Source of the DNA: Prostheceraeus crozeri
Lineage: Eukaryota; Platyhelminthes; Polycladida; Euryleptidae
Reading direction: 5' to 3'
NCBI GenBank assembly: GCA_907163375.1
Contig: CAJQUW010001409.1
Coordinates: forward strand, 310,001 to 374,000
DNA: 64,000 nt
Shown: positions 26,701-36,185 of the stretch, piece after piece
Numbering within the stretch: position 1 is the first letter of the stretch
How the letters are laid out: every line of letters starts with the position of its first letter
Notes under the pieces: generated by a model
What the model was told of the DNA's origin: nothing
Database searches by the model: none
The model's input: only the letters and a program-made list of their open reading frames with translations
Translations under genes and position numbers: made by a program

Positions 26701-27717
26701 GGCAAGAAGATTAATTTTTTATTGAACGTCATGCGATTTCAAGCCTGAATTCTGACGAACCAGGAGATTGACAGCACATGAAATCGACACAGTCAGTAAA
26801 TTTTAAGAATTTGACACGGAGAAAAATTGAGTTAAAGATATCTACTGTTCACTTAAAAGGCCTGCCTGCAGTCTGACTGTTGAAATTCGTAGATTCTCTG
26901 ATAAAACCTGCTTCTGCAAGGTGCGTGCTTGTCCAATCACACAAGCCAAAGAATGACAAATATCCATGTCAATTCTTTTCGCATTGCAAACAATGGCTGG
27001 GATAGGATTATGTCCACTGTAGACTAACCCACACGCGAATGAATCTACCTCCATAATTGAATCATATCTCAGTGAATAATGATGCATGCAGCATCATTTA
27101 TGCTGAATTGAACAATTTGAAATAAGATATAAATGCATAACTATATTTGCACTTTCCGTCTAATAGCGACAACTGTGTTTTTTCACAATTAAAATTGACA
27201 ATTAAGGGTTTCTTTATCATAGGCGACGAATTAGTGAATGGAATTGTGAAGAGTATTGATAAGCGATGTGTGAGTATATATATCATGCCTGTGGGATGTT
27301 CATCATCACTTTATGGCTGCACATGTAAGCAGAATCTGTGTATTTGTCTTATCAGAACTATATCAAATCACAACACAATTCTTAAAACTGTATTTCAACG
27401 TAAATCAGATTATAAATATGCGATTTTTTTTATTACAAGAAATTGTGACATGAAAAACATCTATAAAAAAGTTCATTTATTGATGCATGCTCAGAATGCG
27501 AGTGCCATCGTAATGTTACTTTCTGAGGAACTTTTGTTTCTACTTTTCTTATGGATGTACCAAAAGCTAAACCCATATCCACCTTTGTCATTGAATAATT
27601 GATAGATTATCACGAATTTTAAATAAAGCTTAAATGCCGTTGAATATTTTTGATGCGTTTGTAGTGCATGTGTTGTTGCTCATTCTAGATGACCCATCTG
27701 AATATGGACGATCTTGC
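5496..27717 (+). CDS. Bestrophin-family anion channel, 5'-partial, eight exons
   Basis: Bestrophins are pentameric, calcium-gated chloride/bicarbonate channels of the plasma or organelle membrane. The joined exons give about 375 residues. They run from the segment before the family's RY(x)NL motif, through YWVP, IPLVYTQ, VVxxAVYSYF and VPIFTxxQFxxxxGWLK, to NPFGDDDEDF, the calcium-clasp region. All junctions join in phase (0, 1, 0, 0, 0, 2, 1, 0 from the left side of each exon) and all introns are GT-AG. The transmembrane 1-2 and neck exons are absent and probably lie upstream. Oddities are a Glu-rich insert after IAIRF (coding 5619-5708), loss of the usual YDW before IPLVYTQ, and a short, basic C-terminal tail spread over small exons. 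Family assignment is firm; the vertebrate paralogue (BEST1-4) cannot be chosen. The 3' end is uncertain. Confidence 0.9.
5939..6002. repeat. Short tandem duplication, 32-bp unit x2
   Basis: Two adjacent near-identical units, 5939-5970 and 5971-6002, share ACTCGAGTCGCATAGAAA. It lies in the first visible bestrophin intron, about 200 bases after the donor. Probably a simple replication-slippage duplication. Confidence 0.8.
7689..7891 (+). CDS. Bestrophin exon (YWVP segment)
   Basis: Acceptor TTTTCCAG, donor GAC|GTAAGT. It enters after one base of a codon (A+AG gives Lys) and leaves in phase 0. The protein reads VKSTFRKLITDCEMRAFE, then YDPEYWVPMQWAVRLTQKA, then GYILDPRTMVMIID, matching the family pattern E..xFE...KYWVPfxWxxNLxxKAxxxGxIxD. 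Confidence 0.9.
7984..8061 (+). CDS. Bestrophin exon (IPLVYTQ segment)
   Basis: A 78-base, 26-codon exon after a 92-base intron. Acceptor TTGTAG, donor CAG|GTGAGT, phase 0 at both ends. It encodes EIDVLRGQLQTL followed by QIFSSIMIPLVYTQ. The last seven residues are the bestrophin hallmark. The family usually has Tyr-Asp-Trp a few residues earlier; here that part reads FSSIM, a clear divergence. Confidence 0.9.
8090..10550 (+). mobile_element. Decayed non-LTR retrotransposon (CR1/Jockey-like LINE), 5'-truncated
   Basis: In the bestrophin intron after exon 7984-8061. Starting near 8090, scattered frames give an apurinic-type endonuclease: a DFNDFP motif (about 8200) and a C-terminal SDHNSAF motif (about 8370). 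A reverse transcriptase follows, with HISMTSVLAEIFERLVL, LDISKAFDRL, a GSVFDPILF version of the GxPQGSxLxPxLF motif, and CADD at the catalytic YADD position. The thumb segment RELKVIYHAIVTSLFMYAFP (about 9935-9995) and a tail with ERLP, PLSSTPRRSC and LPWS (10206-10280) complete it. The frame is broken many times, YADD is altered, and ORF1 is absent, so it is dead. The family is inferred from motif style; Daphne- or CR1-like types are possible. Confidence 0.85.
10551..12650. other. Intron remainder
   Basis: Rest of the intron between bestrophin exons 7984-8061 and 12651-12803. A GC-richer stretch at about 10740-11060 stands out from the AT-rich surroundings and may be an unclassified repeat. 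No exon or element ends could be supported. Confidence 0.4.
12651..12803 (+). CDS. Bestrophin exon (transmembrane segment, GWLK)
   Basis: A 51-codon exon. Acceptor ATCTTGCAG, donor AAG|GTAATT, phase 0 at both ends. It encodes VVIIAVYSYFLCQIFASQF, then DPKQNIKGREVDIYVPIF, then TIFQFMFLMGWLK. These match the family's VVTxAVYxFFxxxLxGRQFLxP and DLYVPxFTxLQFFFYxGWLK. The exon boundaries fall at the same residues as in vertebrate bestrophins as I recall them. Confidence 0.95.
12804..16622. other. Intron with a SINE-like unit
   Basis: Intron between the GWLK and NPFG exons. Apart from the SINE-like unit near 14160-14410 I see only AT-rich sequence and chance reading frames. Confidence 0.5.
14160..14410 (+). 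mobile_element. Possible tRNA-derived SINE, two related units
   Basis: Two pol III B-box-like words, GTTCGAGTCC at 14217-14226 and GGTTCTAGTCC at 14348-14358. Each is followed by the same downstream sequence, including ATTTGATCTATC. The second unit has an A-box-like word TGCTTAGTGG at 14319-14328. The A-to-B spacing is short for a tRNA, so this is a degenerate or rearranged copy. The shared tail supports a repeat; the tRNA origin is inferred. Confidence 0.35.
16623..16873 (+). CDS. Bestrophin exon (calcium-clasp NPFG segment)
   Basis: Acceptor GTGCTTCAG, donor AGA|GTAAGA. It enters in phase 0 and leaves after two bases of a codon. It starts VAMCVMNPFGDDDEDFQ, the counterpart of human BEST1 VAEQLINPFGEDDDDFE. 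The Asn and the two Asp positions that bind calcium (human 296, 301 and 304) are kept. The rest, about 65 residues, is Asp/Glu-rich (ADFIEDIDSDMNDIVQPDE) and is not conserved. Without the splice, the frame stops one codon later. Confidence 0.95.
16874..20500. other. Intron with a Penelope-like piece
   Basis: Intron between the NPFG exon and the basic-tail exon. It holds the Penelope-like fragment at about 17045-17640. The rest, including the open frame at 18365-18640, shows nothing I can recognise. Confidence 0.5.
17045..17640 (+). mobile_element. Penelope-like element fragment, GIY-YIG endonuclease part
   Basis: Frame 17165-17356 encodes MKPTGGVYHINCKSC and then PKFYIGETGRTFDVRCKEH, the GIY-YIG endonuclease (here GVY...YIG) with the Cys pair typical of Penelope-like elements. 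Other frames continue with NPNNAIAHHV, DHTIDFDNQDILSR and RVRRIIESSFIR to about 17570. No reverse transcriptase is present upstream, so the copy is 5'-truncated and frame-broken. A 25-bp word on the left (17055-17080) recurs inverted on the right (17568-17594). This puts a piece of the element's own 3' end, including the GACAAGGCAAG...CGAAACGTCGTGAC segment, in reverse at its left side. Confidence 0.8.
20501..20610 (+). CDS. Bestrophin tail exon, arginine-rich
   Basis: Acceptor TGTCTTTCAG, donor CTC|GTAAGT. It enters with one base completing GA+C (Asp) and leaves after one base. It encodes MSGLEIKPSRLEIIRDYI, then SSHTRRGRRVRRGPPRIS. The phase fit to exons on both sides and strong splice sites are the support. 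The tail is not conserved in the family, so homology cannot confirm it. The basic run could be a sorting or binding motif, which is speculation. Confidence 0.7.
21885..22141. repeat. Perfect 124-bp inverted repeat with 9-bp loop
   Basis: Arms 21885-22008 and 22018-22141 are exact reverse complements around the loop CACTGCCTT. The inner part, AAACGTTTCGCGTCCAGACG on the left arm, resembles the ACGTTTCG...ACTGCTTGCCTT segment at 17100-17130. This suggests two Penelope-like terminal segments head to head. The lack of any mismatch implies a recent origin or gene conversion. Confidence 0.9.
22563..22812. mobile_element. MITE-like foldback candidate
   Basis: The left end has GGTGCTGTACACTGTAAATC and the right end, read in reverse, CAGTACTGTACACAGTGGTAATC. 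A second pair, CAGAAAA...CATCCG, also sits inverted on both sides of the centre (about 22630-22655 and 22720-22745). The whole is a roughly 250-bp imperfect palindrome with no coding capacity. Target duplication and superfamily could not be defined. Confidence 0.4.
23984..24036 (+). CDS. Bestrophin tail exon
   Basis: Acceptor TGTTTCAG, donor GAC|GTAAGT. It enters with two bases completing C+AT (His) and leaves in phase 0. It encodes TSNGQSRRGGLGTTSED. The support is splice-site quality and a phase match with the previous exon; there is no family conservation here. Confidence 0.6.
24546..24950 (+). repeat. Dispersed 400-bp repeat, copy A
   Basis: Matches 46575-46970 in the same orientation along its whole length, from AAGAAATGAAACAT to GAGTCGACACTCTA. 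Shared words include AAAACTTGAAATTTCAGCCA, AAGATCTCGACTTTTTC and TCATTCC/TTATTCCTTTTGATATC. Flanks differ, so these are two insertions of one unnamed repeat family. No coding sequence, terminal inverted repeat or poly(A) was seen. Confidence 0.85.
25323..25660 (+). mobile_element. Non-LTR reverse transcriptase fragment
   Basis: Frame 25323-25517 contains SGAVPLLVADISNAFDKSAH, the D...AFD catalytic block of a non-LTR reverse transcriptase. About 100 bases later another frame gives GVPLGSSLVPLLF, the GxPQGSxLxPxLF block. The order and spacing fit one RT domain broken by frame changes. No YADD block, endonuclease or 3' end was found, so this is a small dead fragment distinct from the copy near 9 kb. 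Confidence 0.7.
27689..27717 (+). CDS. Candidate bestrophin tail micro-exon
   Basis: Acceptor CATTCTAG, donor TTGC|GTAAGT. The 29 bases enter in phase 0, as required by the exon ending at 24036, and encode MTHLNMDDL plus two bases. A possible last exon begins after GCTTCACAG at 28356, where the junction would read Ala-Ser-stop (to 28363). An ATTAAA word lies at 28663-28668. All of this rests on splice signals and phase only. Confidence 0.45.
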
Positions 27718-28363
27718 GTAAGTACATTTGCCTGGAAATTTAAAGATAAAGAAATTATTCACATCTTCATTCACAAAAATGATTAAATCTAACAGAAAAT
27801 GCTTCGCCTATTATTAGATGGCATGAATTTGTTGGTGACAATTAGTTTTCACTAAATATTGATATGGAACGTACAATGCACATGTACATTCCACAGAATC
27901 TATAATAATATAGATTATTAGAATGTTATTTCTATATTTCATGCACTCTATTTTTATAATCATTATTCTTTTATGATCTAGGAATCTATAAAATAGTCAT
28001 TAGCTTTTGCTTACAGAAATGAAATAATATACAAGTCTCTAATTGTATAGCATGTATCTAAAATATTATTATGGAATAAAGCATCCAAGATTATTTACAA
28101 AAGTGATTAGCATCTGCAGTGTGTGATCTATTTGTGCATAATTCGTGTTTATTTCAAAAGGCTCCTTGACATCTGCTTAGCTGCAAGCTATTAATTCCGA
28201 GTGAGAAATGTTTACATTCAAGAATATTGTATATGTTACTGATGATGATCCTACAGTGCTTTTTTCACTTTATTCATTTTCATTTTTGCTAATTTCAGAG
28301 GTGAGTAGAATACTAAAAATTGTCATCACATTTCATTATTTGCTTTGCTTCACAGGTCATGAG

Positions 28364-30470
28364 CAAATATCGGTGTGCTGTGTTCGCTTTATAGCTGCAT
28401 ACTTTGTAGCATCTTGCATGTAGACTTGATGTAGTTTTCTATACTCACATCTGTAGTTTGATCATCTTTGCAAATTGAATCATTCGCTAAAAGTGTATGT
28501 TATGAAGAGCAAGTACACATTGAAGCATTTAAATATTTTTACAGATTCAAAATATGAAAGAAAATCAGAGATTCAGTACCATGCTGTGTAACTATATTTC
28601 TTAATTGTAGTGCAATGATGCACGGTATGTACATAGTGTAGATATATGTATTTAGTGCAAAAATTAAAAGTCAGAATGTGGACAGTGGACATATGAGACA
28701 CTAAATGGACACATGGGCATATCAGCTACTATATTTCCCTGCAATCAAGATAGTCATAACAATAGATCACTTTTATTTGATTAGTTGAGTATCGACATGA
28801 GCATGATTTTGTTTTCAAATACGTTGGAAATCAGTAACCATACAATGAGTTTTGACATCCAGGAGTATATGTTTTGCGGGCACAATGCATAAGAGCAAGA
28901 CAAAAGCTAATAAGAGAAGGCAAGTCAATCAATCATTGTTCTGCCTAAGATACTGATGATTTTCGGAAAGCAAGTTCATCCCAATAATTAGAATCTTAGG
29001 GAATAATCGCAAGTCATGCACTGCAATATACAAAATTATGTAAAAAACCAAAGAAGGGTCAAGCACAATGCAACTGCAAATAGAAGGAAAGTGATGCCTC
29101 TCTCTGGATAGATAATAGGAATTTTTACTGATTTCTCTCTTTTATCTACATGTATAAATGCACTTCTAAAACGAATTACTAAATATGCCGTTGTACGCAC
29201 TTGTAGTTGTGACAATCAAAACCTGATCAATTATTTCTTTTTATTCATCTGCATGATTTTATGGACATCTTGAACTGTGTGGTAGTTTTTATAATCCTAA
29301 ATCATATTGAAAATTTTTACGAGTCACGCTTATTAAAATATTTACTTGCAGATATGCTTTTCTGAATCTTTTTATTAAATCATTGCTACATTCTATAGAT
29401 GCATTTTCAATACACTCTTGATTCCAATTTTTGTGAGAATTTTATCCAATACTTGCCAAAACAAATTCTAAAATTTGCCTTGTGTTCATGTTGATTTCTT
29501 TTGTATACAGTTTTCTTGATAATGGCTATGGCACATGAATAGCCGAAATATGTTTATAAAAATAGAAGATAAAAAGTTTACACCTACTCGGCTTTTCCAA
29601 ATCCTGAAAATTAATCATTCCAATTTTTGTGTGTGGTATTTCCTTGGAAGTCTATTTTCCATGGACTGTTCACAGTGGCAGGTTTGGGAGTGGGCAACAT
29701 CAAAAGGTCAATTTGGATTTACGTTAGAAGCAACAATTTCAACTGCCTAGAGGAAAACTCATAAGACTTCTTGAGCAATTTTCTTCCTCTCATTTTCCGT
29801 AGTCTGTACGTTGCAATTTCCATTTGCCGTGTTTATTGAGTCTCATGATGTGCACTGATTTTCTTTTTGTCCATTCAGGATTGTATGTATTCTATAGGTT
29901 ACTATCGTTCTTTATGCCTTTGTTATTTGAATCTCATGCATGAATTAGAGGGCAAATAGATTTTTGAGGATGACCACTTCAGATGGTCAAAATACTAAAT
30001 TTGTCTCCTTATTTCTATCAGAAAGTCTAGAGATTCAAGTAGGCAAAGTAATTCCATTTCATTGGAAAATAAGCTTTACGTGTAGGCAGATCAAATTCTA
30101 TCACATAAATCTGCACATGAAATCTCGCTTTTATCGACCGCTAGATTGGAAAATAATGCACAATAATGATCGGATGTTCAATAGCCTATTAGGTACTGAA
30201 AATGTTTGCCATTGACAAACTTTCGGAATATCGGTGGGACGATGAGATTGCATCAAATTTTACAAAAAGCAAAATGTATTATGTATAATTATTGCAAAAA
30301 TATATGGCAGGTAAGCATAATTTTGGTGCTTATTATATCTTTTGACCGAAGGTGCTCATGTAATGCATACCACCAATCAATATTTTCAGTTTTGTAATTG
30401 ACTCGTATTTCCATGTCAATCTCGAAATGTTAAACAGTCATTTCTATCAATAGTGGAAATATGATGGGAC
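28364..30470. other. Intergenic AT-rich stretch
   Basis: No exon, element end or RNA gene recognised. The open frames at 29535-29750 and 29964-30215 have no recognisable product. Confidence 0.4.
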
Positions 30471-30479
30471 GACGTCTAA

Positions 30480-30790
30480 ATGGCCGAAATGCTTTAAATT
30501 TTTAAACGTGCGATTGTCGATTGTTGTTGCTAATCGCGCGAACCGAGGCTCATGAGCGCTGACCTATGCGGCCAGTTTTTCTCAATAATTCCATTACTGC
30601 CATGCTGTCGGGAGTTGGGATGATATCATTGCAGGATTTTAGCCGTTGCTAGTGACATCTTGGACATTCGATGAAGTTATTGAGAATGGTTTCTTCTCGG
30701 TTGAAATTAGGGCAACTGGGATGTCCTACCGATTCGATGTCGTGTCGAGTGTATTCCGAGTCCATTTTACTGATTCCGAAATAAAGTTCC
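30480..30790 (-). mobile_element. LINE 3' coding fragment (C-terminal Cys-rich tail)
   Basis: On the - strand one frame reads EYTRHDIESVGHPSCPNFN, then REETILNNFIECPRC, then MAVMELLRKTG. This resembles the cysteine/histidine motif and end of a non-LTR polyprotein (CxxC...EETxxHFLxECPRY). The motif is degenerate, with His replaced and stops present. No RT domain lies beside it. Confidence 0.5.
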
Positions 30791-31009
30791 GTGTTATCAG
30801 ATAATCAGATAATCGGAATTTTCAACCTACGACCCATCACTGGTAAATCTTGAAAGACTTTTAATAGTATTCTATTTGCTCATTTTCCATATTTATTATT
30901 CAATCATTATTAATTGAATTTCCAGGTATTTAAATTCAGATCTACGATTAACTCTACATCAGATGTGATCTTGTAACCTGGCAATTGACAAATCCATCAA
31001 ATGTCAAAA

Positions 31010-31205
31010 CTTGTAACTATCGCGAAACATGCTTTGGCCTGTTGGGCCTTGTCAGTCGTGGGTAGATTCGAACTAGCGACGTTAGAGTTAGATGGTCCGG
31101 TGGCCTTGCGTTTAGAAGGTGCTCGCACGTCCTTTAGTTCAAACGTCGCTGGTTCGTGATGAAGCCACACTGATGAAGCCAAACAGGTTAACATGTCTCT
31201 TGGTG
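31010..31205. repeat. Degenerate foldback with Penelope-like ends
   Basis: The left arm, read in reverse, gives CACGACTGACAAGGCC, CAACAGGCCAAAGCATGTTT and CGCTAGTTCGAATCTACCC. The right arm gives CGTCGCTGGTTCG, CACTGATGAAGCC and AAACAGGTTAACATG. The arms pair imperfectly over about 70 bases each. The layout parallels the perfect foldback at 21885-22141. The TAGTTCGAATCTACC word is also B-box-like, so a SINE origin for part of it cannot be excluded. Confidence 0.5.
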
Positions 31206-31209
31206 GTTA

Positions 31210-33828
31210 CATGTGCTGAGATTCGATAAATCAGATATGATTTATTCTTGATTATTATTGCCTCCGATCGTAGTACATGGCAATCTTATTCTAATTCTTA
31301 TTGTATATTAATTAAAAGTATAAAATGCCTAGTCAAATGGTCTTTTACTTGTAATTTTATTAAATTAATTTCCGATATCAGGAAGACAACTTTTTTTCCG
31401 ATTTTTTCCATTTGCAAATGAATCGTGATTTCGGTAGTTGATCTGACGAATCGGCCTAAATGGTGTAACGGTGACAGACAATATAAATATAAATATAAGA
31501 GAAGAGATTATTATGTAATTTTGCACTTTCGCTCCAGATTAGTGTCACGTGTTGAAGTGGTTGACAACGGCAACGGTATTTTGTCAGAGCTGTGTCTATA
31601 TATTACTTTTCATTGTTCGCAGATGGTTGCACATGAAGAGGTTCAGATGAGTGATTTGATTATTCATATTATAATTAATTGTTCATCCAGTCGATGTTAA
31701 ACAAGAAATTCATTTTGATACATTCATTGTTCAATCTTTTATTCTATTCTCGCCGTCAATTAGCAATTTTTGCCAACTTCATGAATGATTTTCCCTGATT
31801 CAATAACATTTTAGTCTTATAAGTAACATTCTAGGCGAGAACTCTAAATGTGTGACTAAAGCGTGTGTAACTAAAATGTGTAGTCCTGGGGGTAAATATT
31901 TTGAAACTCCTTCTGTTCCTATCAGGTCAGGCAGGATTGGAATTTTCATATGGCAAGCAGCTCTCTAGACGTAGGCAAATAGTTGATCATATAGTCTGTT
32001 TCTTCATTTAGTTGACATTACCATGAAGTAGAAAGTGATGGTCAATTAGGTCACGACATATCAAGCAATACCATGCTTTCATGTTTTTGTTATATAGGAC
32101 AATATGAAGAAATCGCATTAAAAAGGCTCCGTTTTAATTATAATCACATCGACCGACTACATAGTCAAAGTTGTCGAATTATGCGCGACGCTAACAGCCG
32201 TTTCCAGAAATCTGGCTTGACATAAAGCTGCAAATAACACAGACGAAATCAATGAGAAAGCGCTTTTTTTAAGTCGGTAAAGCTTCCGAGAATTATATGT
32301 TTAGATGACAATCGAAATTTCATCATGTGTGAGTGATTAGTGCTAGTTAATATTTTTCAAATAATACTGAGGGATAAAATAATAATAATAATGATTAGTG
32401 CTAGTTAATATTTTTCAAATAATACTGAGGGATAAAATAATAATAATAAGGGACACAGAGTGAAATCATACAAGTATATCAGTCTATTTCCATGAGGCAT
32501 ACTGCAATTAGAGAGAGAAAGATAGCAATCAAGCTTTAAAAAGATTTTTTAGAAATTTAACTCAAGTGGAATGGAGGTACTTATACTTCCTCTGCATGAT
32601 ACCAAGACAATGCGGCAGCTGCTCTGCAAAGCTCAAACATCAACCTACTCTATATGGCTCTTCAAGTTTGCGCATATCCTAAAATTCATTACAAATGACT
32701 GATTTTCTCTTTGAGTCTGAAAGGAGCAGTCCGGCCACCAGAATGATTTTCATTTAGAGAAGGAGGTCGAAATGAGACTTTAACAGGATGATATCCTAGG
32801 GCCACCACGAATCTGCGCGTCTGCTCAGTTCTATACGGTTCATTTTTGTCAGACAGAATACAATAAAAACACATACTTTTCTTCCAGAAATCCAATGAAT
32901 TCAATGTTTTCTCTTATTAGGAGAAAATAAAGTACAAAGTCAAAAAAGCCATAGTTTTCAGGTGATGTACCATCTCTACTCATTTGCGTCTATGAAGCTT
33001 GGCAAAATCAAATTAGGCAAGCTTCATTATTTCATTAATCACTAAATAATAGTATTCACATAATATGCGCGAATACTTAATAGCCATGGGGTGTATATTA
33101 TTCTGCAAAAGTCTAATTTTCGGCCTCGTTACCTACAGAAACTCGTTGTGGAGGTTGGAGCTAGATGCCAGAGAGCTAGATTCTTGGTGATTGTATGCAT
33201 AAGGTAACTCAGTTCACTCAGGTAAGTTAATGTTATACGTGTCTCTGACCGAAGTCTGTTTACGAACCTTAAATAACTCCAGTTCAGATTGATATTCTGC
33301 ATTCGATTCTGTGACAATGTTAAGTCATCGCCTCCTGGCTTGATAATCATAGAAATAACAATGAATATCGTCGAACATTTTTACCGATGTATAGCACTTC
33401 ATGTTCGATTTGAGTGAGTTATCGCCTCTTTAGCCTACCGATCCAAATATGACCAAGCTTAATATGAGACTCAATATCATCATACCTAAAAATAGAATTG
33501 TTTCCAAGCATCCTCTCCTTCCAATTTAGGATTCATTATACATAGGCCCTATTACTGCGGTACAAACTTAAGTTTTGGATTAGAATGGTGCGCATTCTCT
33601 CATGCCATGTATGACCTTGATTCGCGTGGTGGATAAGCAAGTAACTTTCTTGAGCCAATGTTTATATGCTAGGCAATTGTAAGTAATTCTCCCTTAGAGT
33701 TAGAAATTCGAGCATGCTTTAGATTCTGTGCTGGAAGCATGTTTCAGTACATGCATGCTTTGATAACTATTAGTAAACTGGTCTTTACTCTCAGACTCAA
33801 ACCATCGGTTCTGGAATATTGATGAAAC
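31210..33828. other. Intergenic stretch with a tandem duplication
   Basis: Nothing recognised except the 58-bp tandem duplication at 32334-32449. Confidence 0.4.
32334..32449. repeat. Exact 58-bp tandem duplication
   Basis: Units 32334-32391 and 32392-32449 are identical, each starting TGATTAGTGCTAGTT and ending in an AAT microsatellite run (AATAATAATAA). The exact identity points to a recent event. Confidence 0.95.
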
Positions 33829-34921
33829 CAGTGATGGAAGCCGGCCGCCGTATCGGACCAATCTGCATTCCAGGCCGACACAGGCCGGCTTTTATCATTT
33901 TAAGTAATGAGCACATCTATCACCAATAACAGATTTATTTGATTGAAAAACGTCTTTTGATCACTCAGTTTAGCCAATTTAACATAATTACTATTTAACT
34001 TATTAGTTATTGCATCTTCTATAATTTATCAGTTCTTCTACACTACATATGCTGAATTAACAAGCTGATCTTTCGTGAGCATCGAGCGGATAATCTAATG
34101 TGAAAATTAGGATGTGTAACAGCACAATGTGTATCCAGGATATCGGTATGTAGGTAGGAGCCTACTCATCTTGATGAAATATCACATGACGATAACTTTG
34201 GGCAGATCTTAAATTTATGTATACATGACTGGTGCCTATGTTATACTACCTTGCTTAAATACGATTTCGACGAAGATGAATATCGCACAATAACATCAGT
34301 GCTTTTTTTGGAAAAATGCATGATAGCATGATAACACTGTCTTGCTCTTCTTTTTGTTCAAGACGTGGATTTATCGTAGATAATCTCTGACTGAGACTTT
34401 TTAATAAAAACGTTTTAGCAAAATTACAATAATTGGGTATTCGAGATTGCTTTACAATTAGCGTTATGGTAGAATAGGTTAACCATACCACATGCTTATC
34501 AAATTTGCGGAGAATCAATAATCAGTCCTAATTTTGTACTCTTTTCCTATCAGTGAAGCCTATTCGTACAAAGAGTCCCTCATAAATATCATTACTGTCT
34601 TCTAATCTGAGTAGCGCGTTTGGTGTGTTACTAAGCCTATAAGTGAAAATATTCATCCGTTCAGAAGATTTTCCGTAGGCCTATGCTAGCTAGCCCTAGA
34701 TAATTTTGATAGGATCTTATAGGCCTATCGTAATAAATAATAATCTTGAAAGGTTAAACATTTGCCTCATCAGCATTTTTAGTGACTTGCTGGTGTGAAA
34801 CCGGCGTGCTTGCGGCGTCCTGCCTAGAGGTTGCTGGCCGCCAGCCGCCGGATAGAACCGGTCTGAAGGTTGCCGGATGCCGGATTGGACCGGTCCAAAA
34901 ATCGTCCGGTTTCCATATCTG
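33829..34921. mobile_element. Non-autonomous hAT-like element
   Basis: The left end reads CAGTGATGGAAGCCGGCCG...TCGGACC. The right end, in reverse, reads CAGATATGGAAACCGGACG...TTGGACC. Both start with CAG and share the GGAA(A/G)CCGG core, as in hAT terminal repeats. The flanking eight bases, GATGAAAC and GTTGACTA, match at only four positions, so the target duplication is decayed or the ends are slightly misplaced. The inside has no transposase frame and a second GC-rich patch near the right end. Confidence 0.5.
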
Positions 34922-36100
34922 GTTGACTAATTTTGTGCAGCAATTCGAACCAAAATAAGGATATTGTGAATGAGCGATCAAATGATTTATAATGTGCTGT
35001 TTATGTTGCATTGTATTGTCGATGTCGAAGCTAATGCTTTTCATATTTCTAATTTATTTCTTTTCAGACGTTTAAATTCAATTGCAAATGTCTTGTGATA
35101 TAATGAAATTGAAGAAGGAAAGTCAATGATCGAACTGAGATAATGTCTAGATGACTTTTGTGGCAAGTTTCTCTGATGTTGCCATTTATATCCTGATAAG
35201 CATTCTACTTGCAAAGTCAGATGGCTGCCATATTATTGTACCAAATATTTGTAACTTTCTGTTTATACATGTATAGCAACTGTTTCGTATGATGTTGCAA
35301 TTTATGGTGCTTGTCCATCGAAATCGATTCAAAAAAAACTTTTGTGATATATTGATTGATGTCAGCGGTCAATTCGTTGCGTTGATCTAATGTGTTTATT
35401 GAAAGAAAACACACCCTTCAATGATATGAATAAAATCTTTTATGAAAACTCTTTTTCTTTCAATTACCACACCATTGATACATACAAGCCCTTGCAATGT
35501 TAAATGGTTTAAGTTTCACCGATTTTGGAAAGGTGAAATTGCTATTTGATGTATAATTAACCAGTCGTCGAGAGAGAGATCATTTTATCATCAAATGGGA
35601 AGCAAAAAAGTCCCCAAAGTTTATTGTCATTCAAATTGTTATTTGATATGTTAAAATTAAATTTTTCCAATTCGCTTTTCCTCACTTGTTTAATTCCCAT
35701 GTGCCTTATTCAGAATATGTGTCATTGGTCATAAATAATTCAGTAATACATGTCGGTTCCTACAAGCACGACAGACATATTAGCCCTTATGACCCATGTC
35801 AATTCGATGCAATGTTATCGAGAATCTGAAAACTGGGAGTACATCGTAAGATACTCGATAAGATACATCGTACTCATCGTAAGATAGCCTACCAGATTTT
35901 GTACCTCAAAACGTGTGTTTTAATGCATAATAAAAACAGTAGGCTAATTATTTTTTGTATTCAATTATGATTTTTGACAATATGAAATATATAATTCATA
36001 ATAAGATGTGGATAATTCTCTTTCCTGTGTAGAGTTTCAATGTCATGCTTAACTCTTCATTTCATTTTCAAATTGAACACCGTTAGAAGTAGACGCTTGC
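34922..36100. other. Intergenic AT-rich stretch
   Basis: No gene or element recognised. At 35850-35890 the words AAGATA and TCGTA repeat locally. Confidence 0.4.
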
Positions 36101-36104
36101 TAAC

Positions 36105-36185
36105 TTCTATGGAAGGGACGCACTATATTCATCGACGAAAATTCTGTTCGGCATCGTCAGTGTCCATTCCTAAGAACCAACAGCT
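36105..36185 (-). repeat. Possible Penelope-like terminal segment
   Basis: On the - strand this reads GGACACTGACGATGCCGAAC followed by AGAATTTTCGTCGATG. The CACTGAxGAxGCC lead-in resembles the segments at 17100, 21885-22141 and 31010-31205. There is no coding sequence beside it, and the match is short. Confidence 0.3.

Larger units (their letters stand above)
24037..27688. other. Intron with repeat copy and LINE fragment
   Basis: Holds copy A of the dispersed repeat (24546-24950) and a reverse-transcriptase fragment (25323-25660). The 151-codon open frame at 27147-27602 looks like chance. Confidence 0.5.

Noticed and set aside
27147-27602. 151-codon open frame on the + strand inside a bestrophin intron
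   Set aside because: Composition follows the local AT-rich background, no domain is recognisable, and it lies within an intron of the same strand with no splice support.
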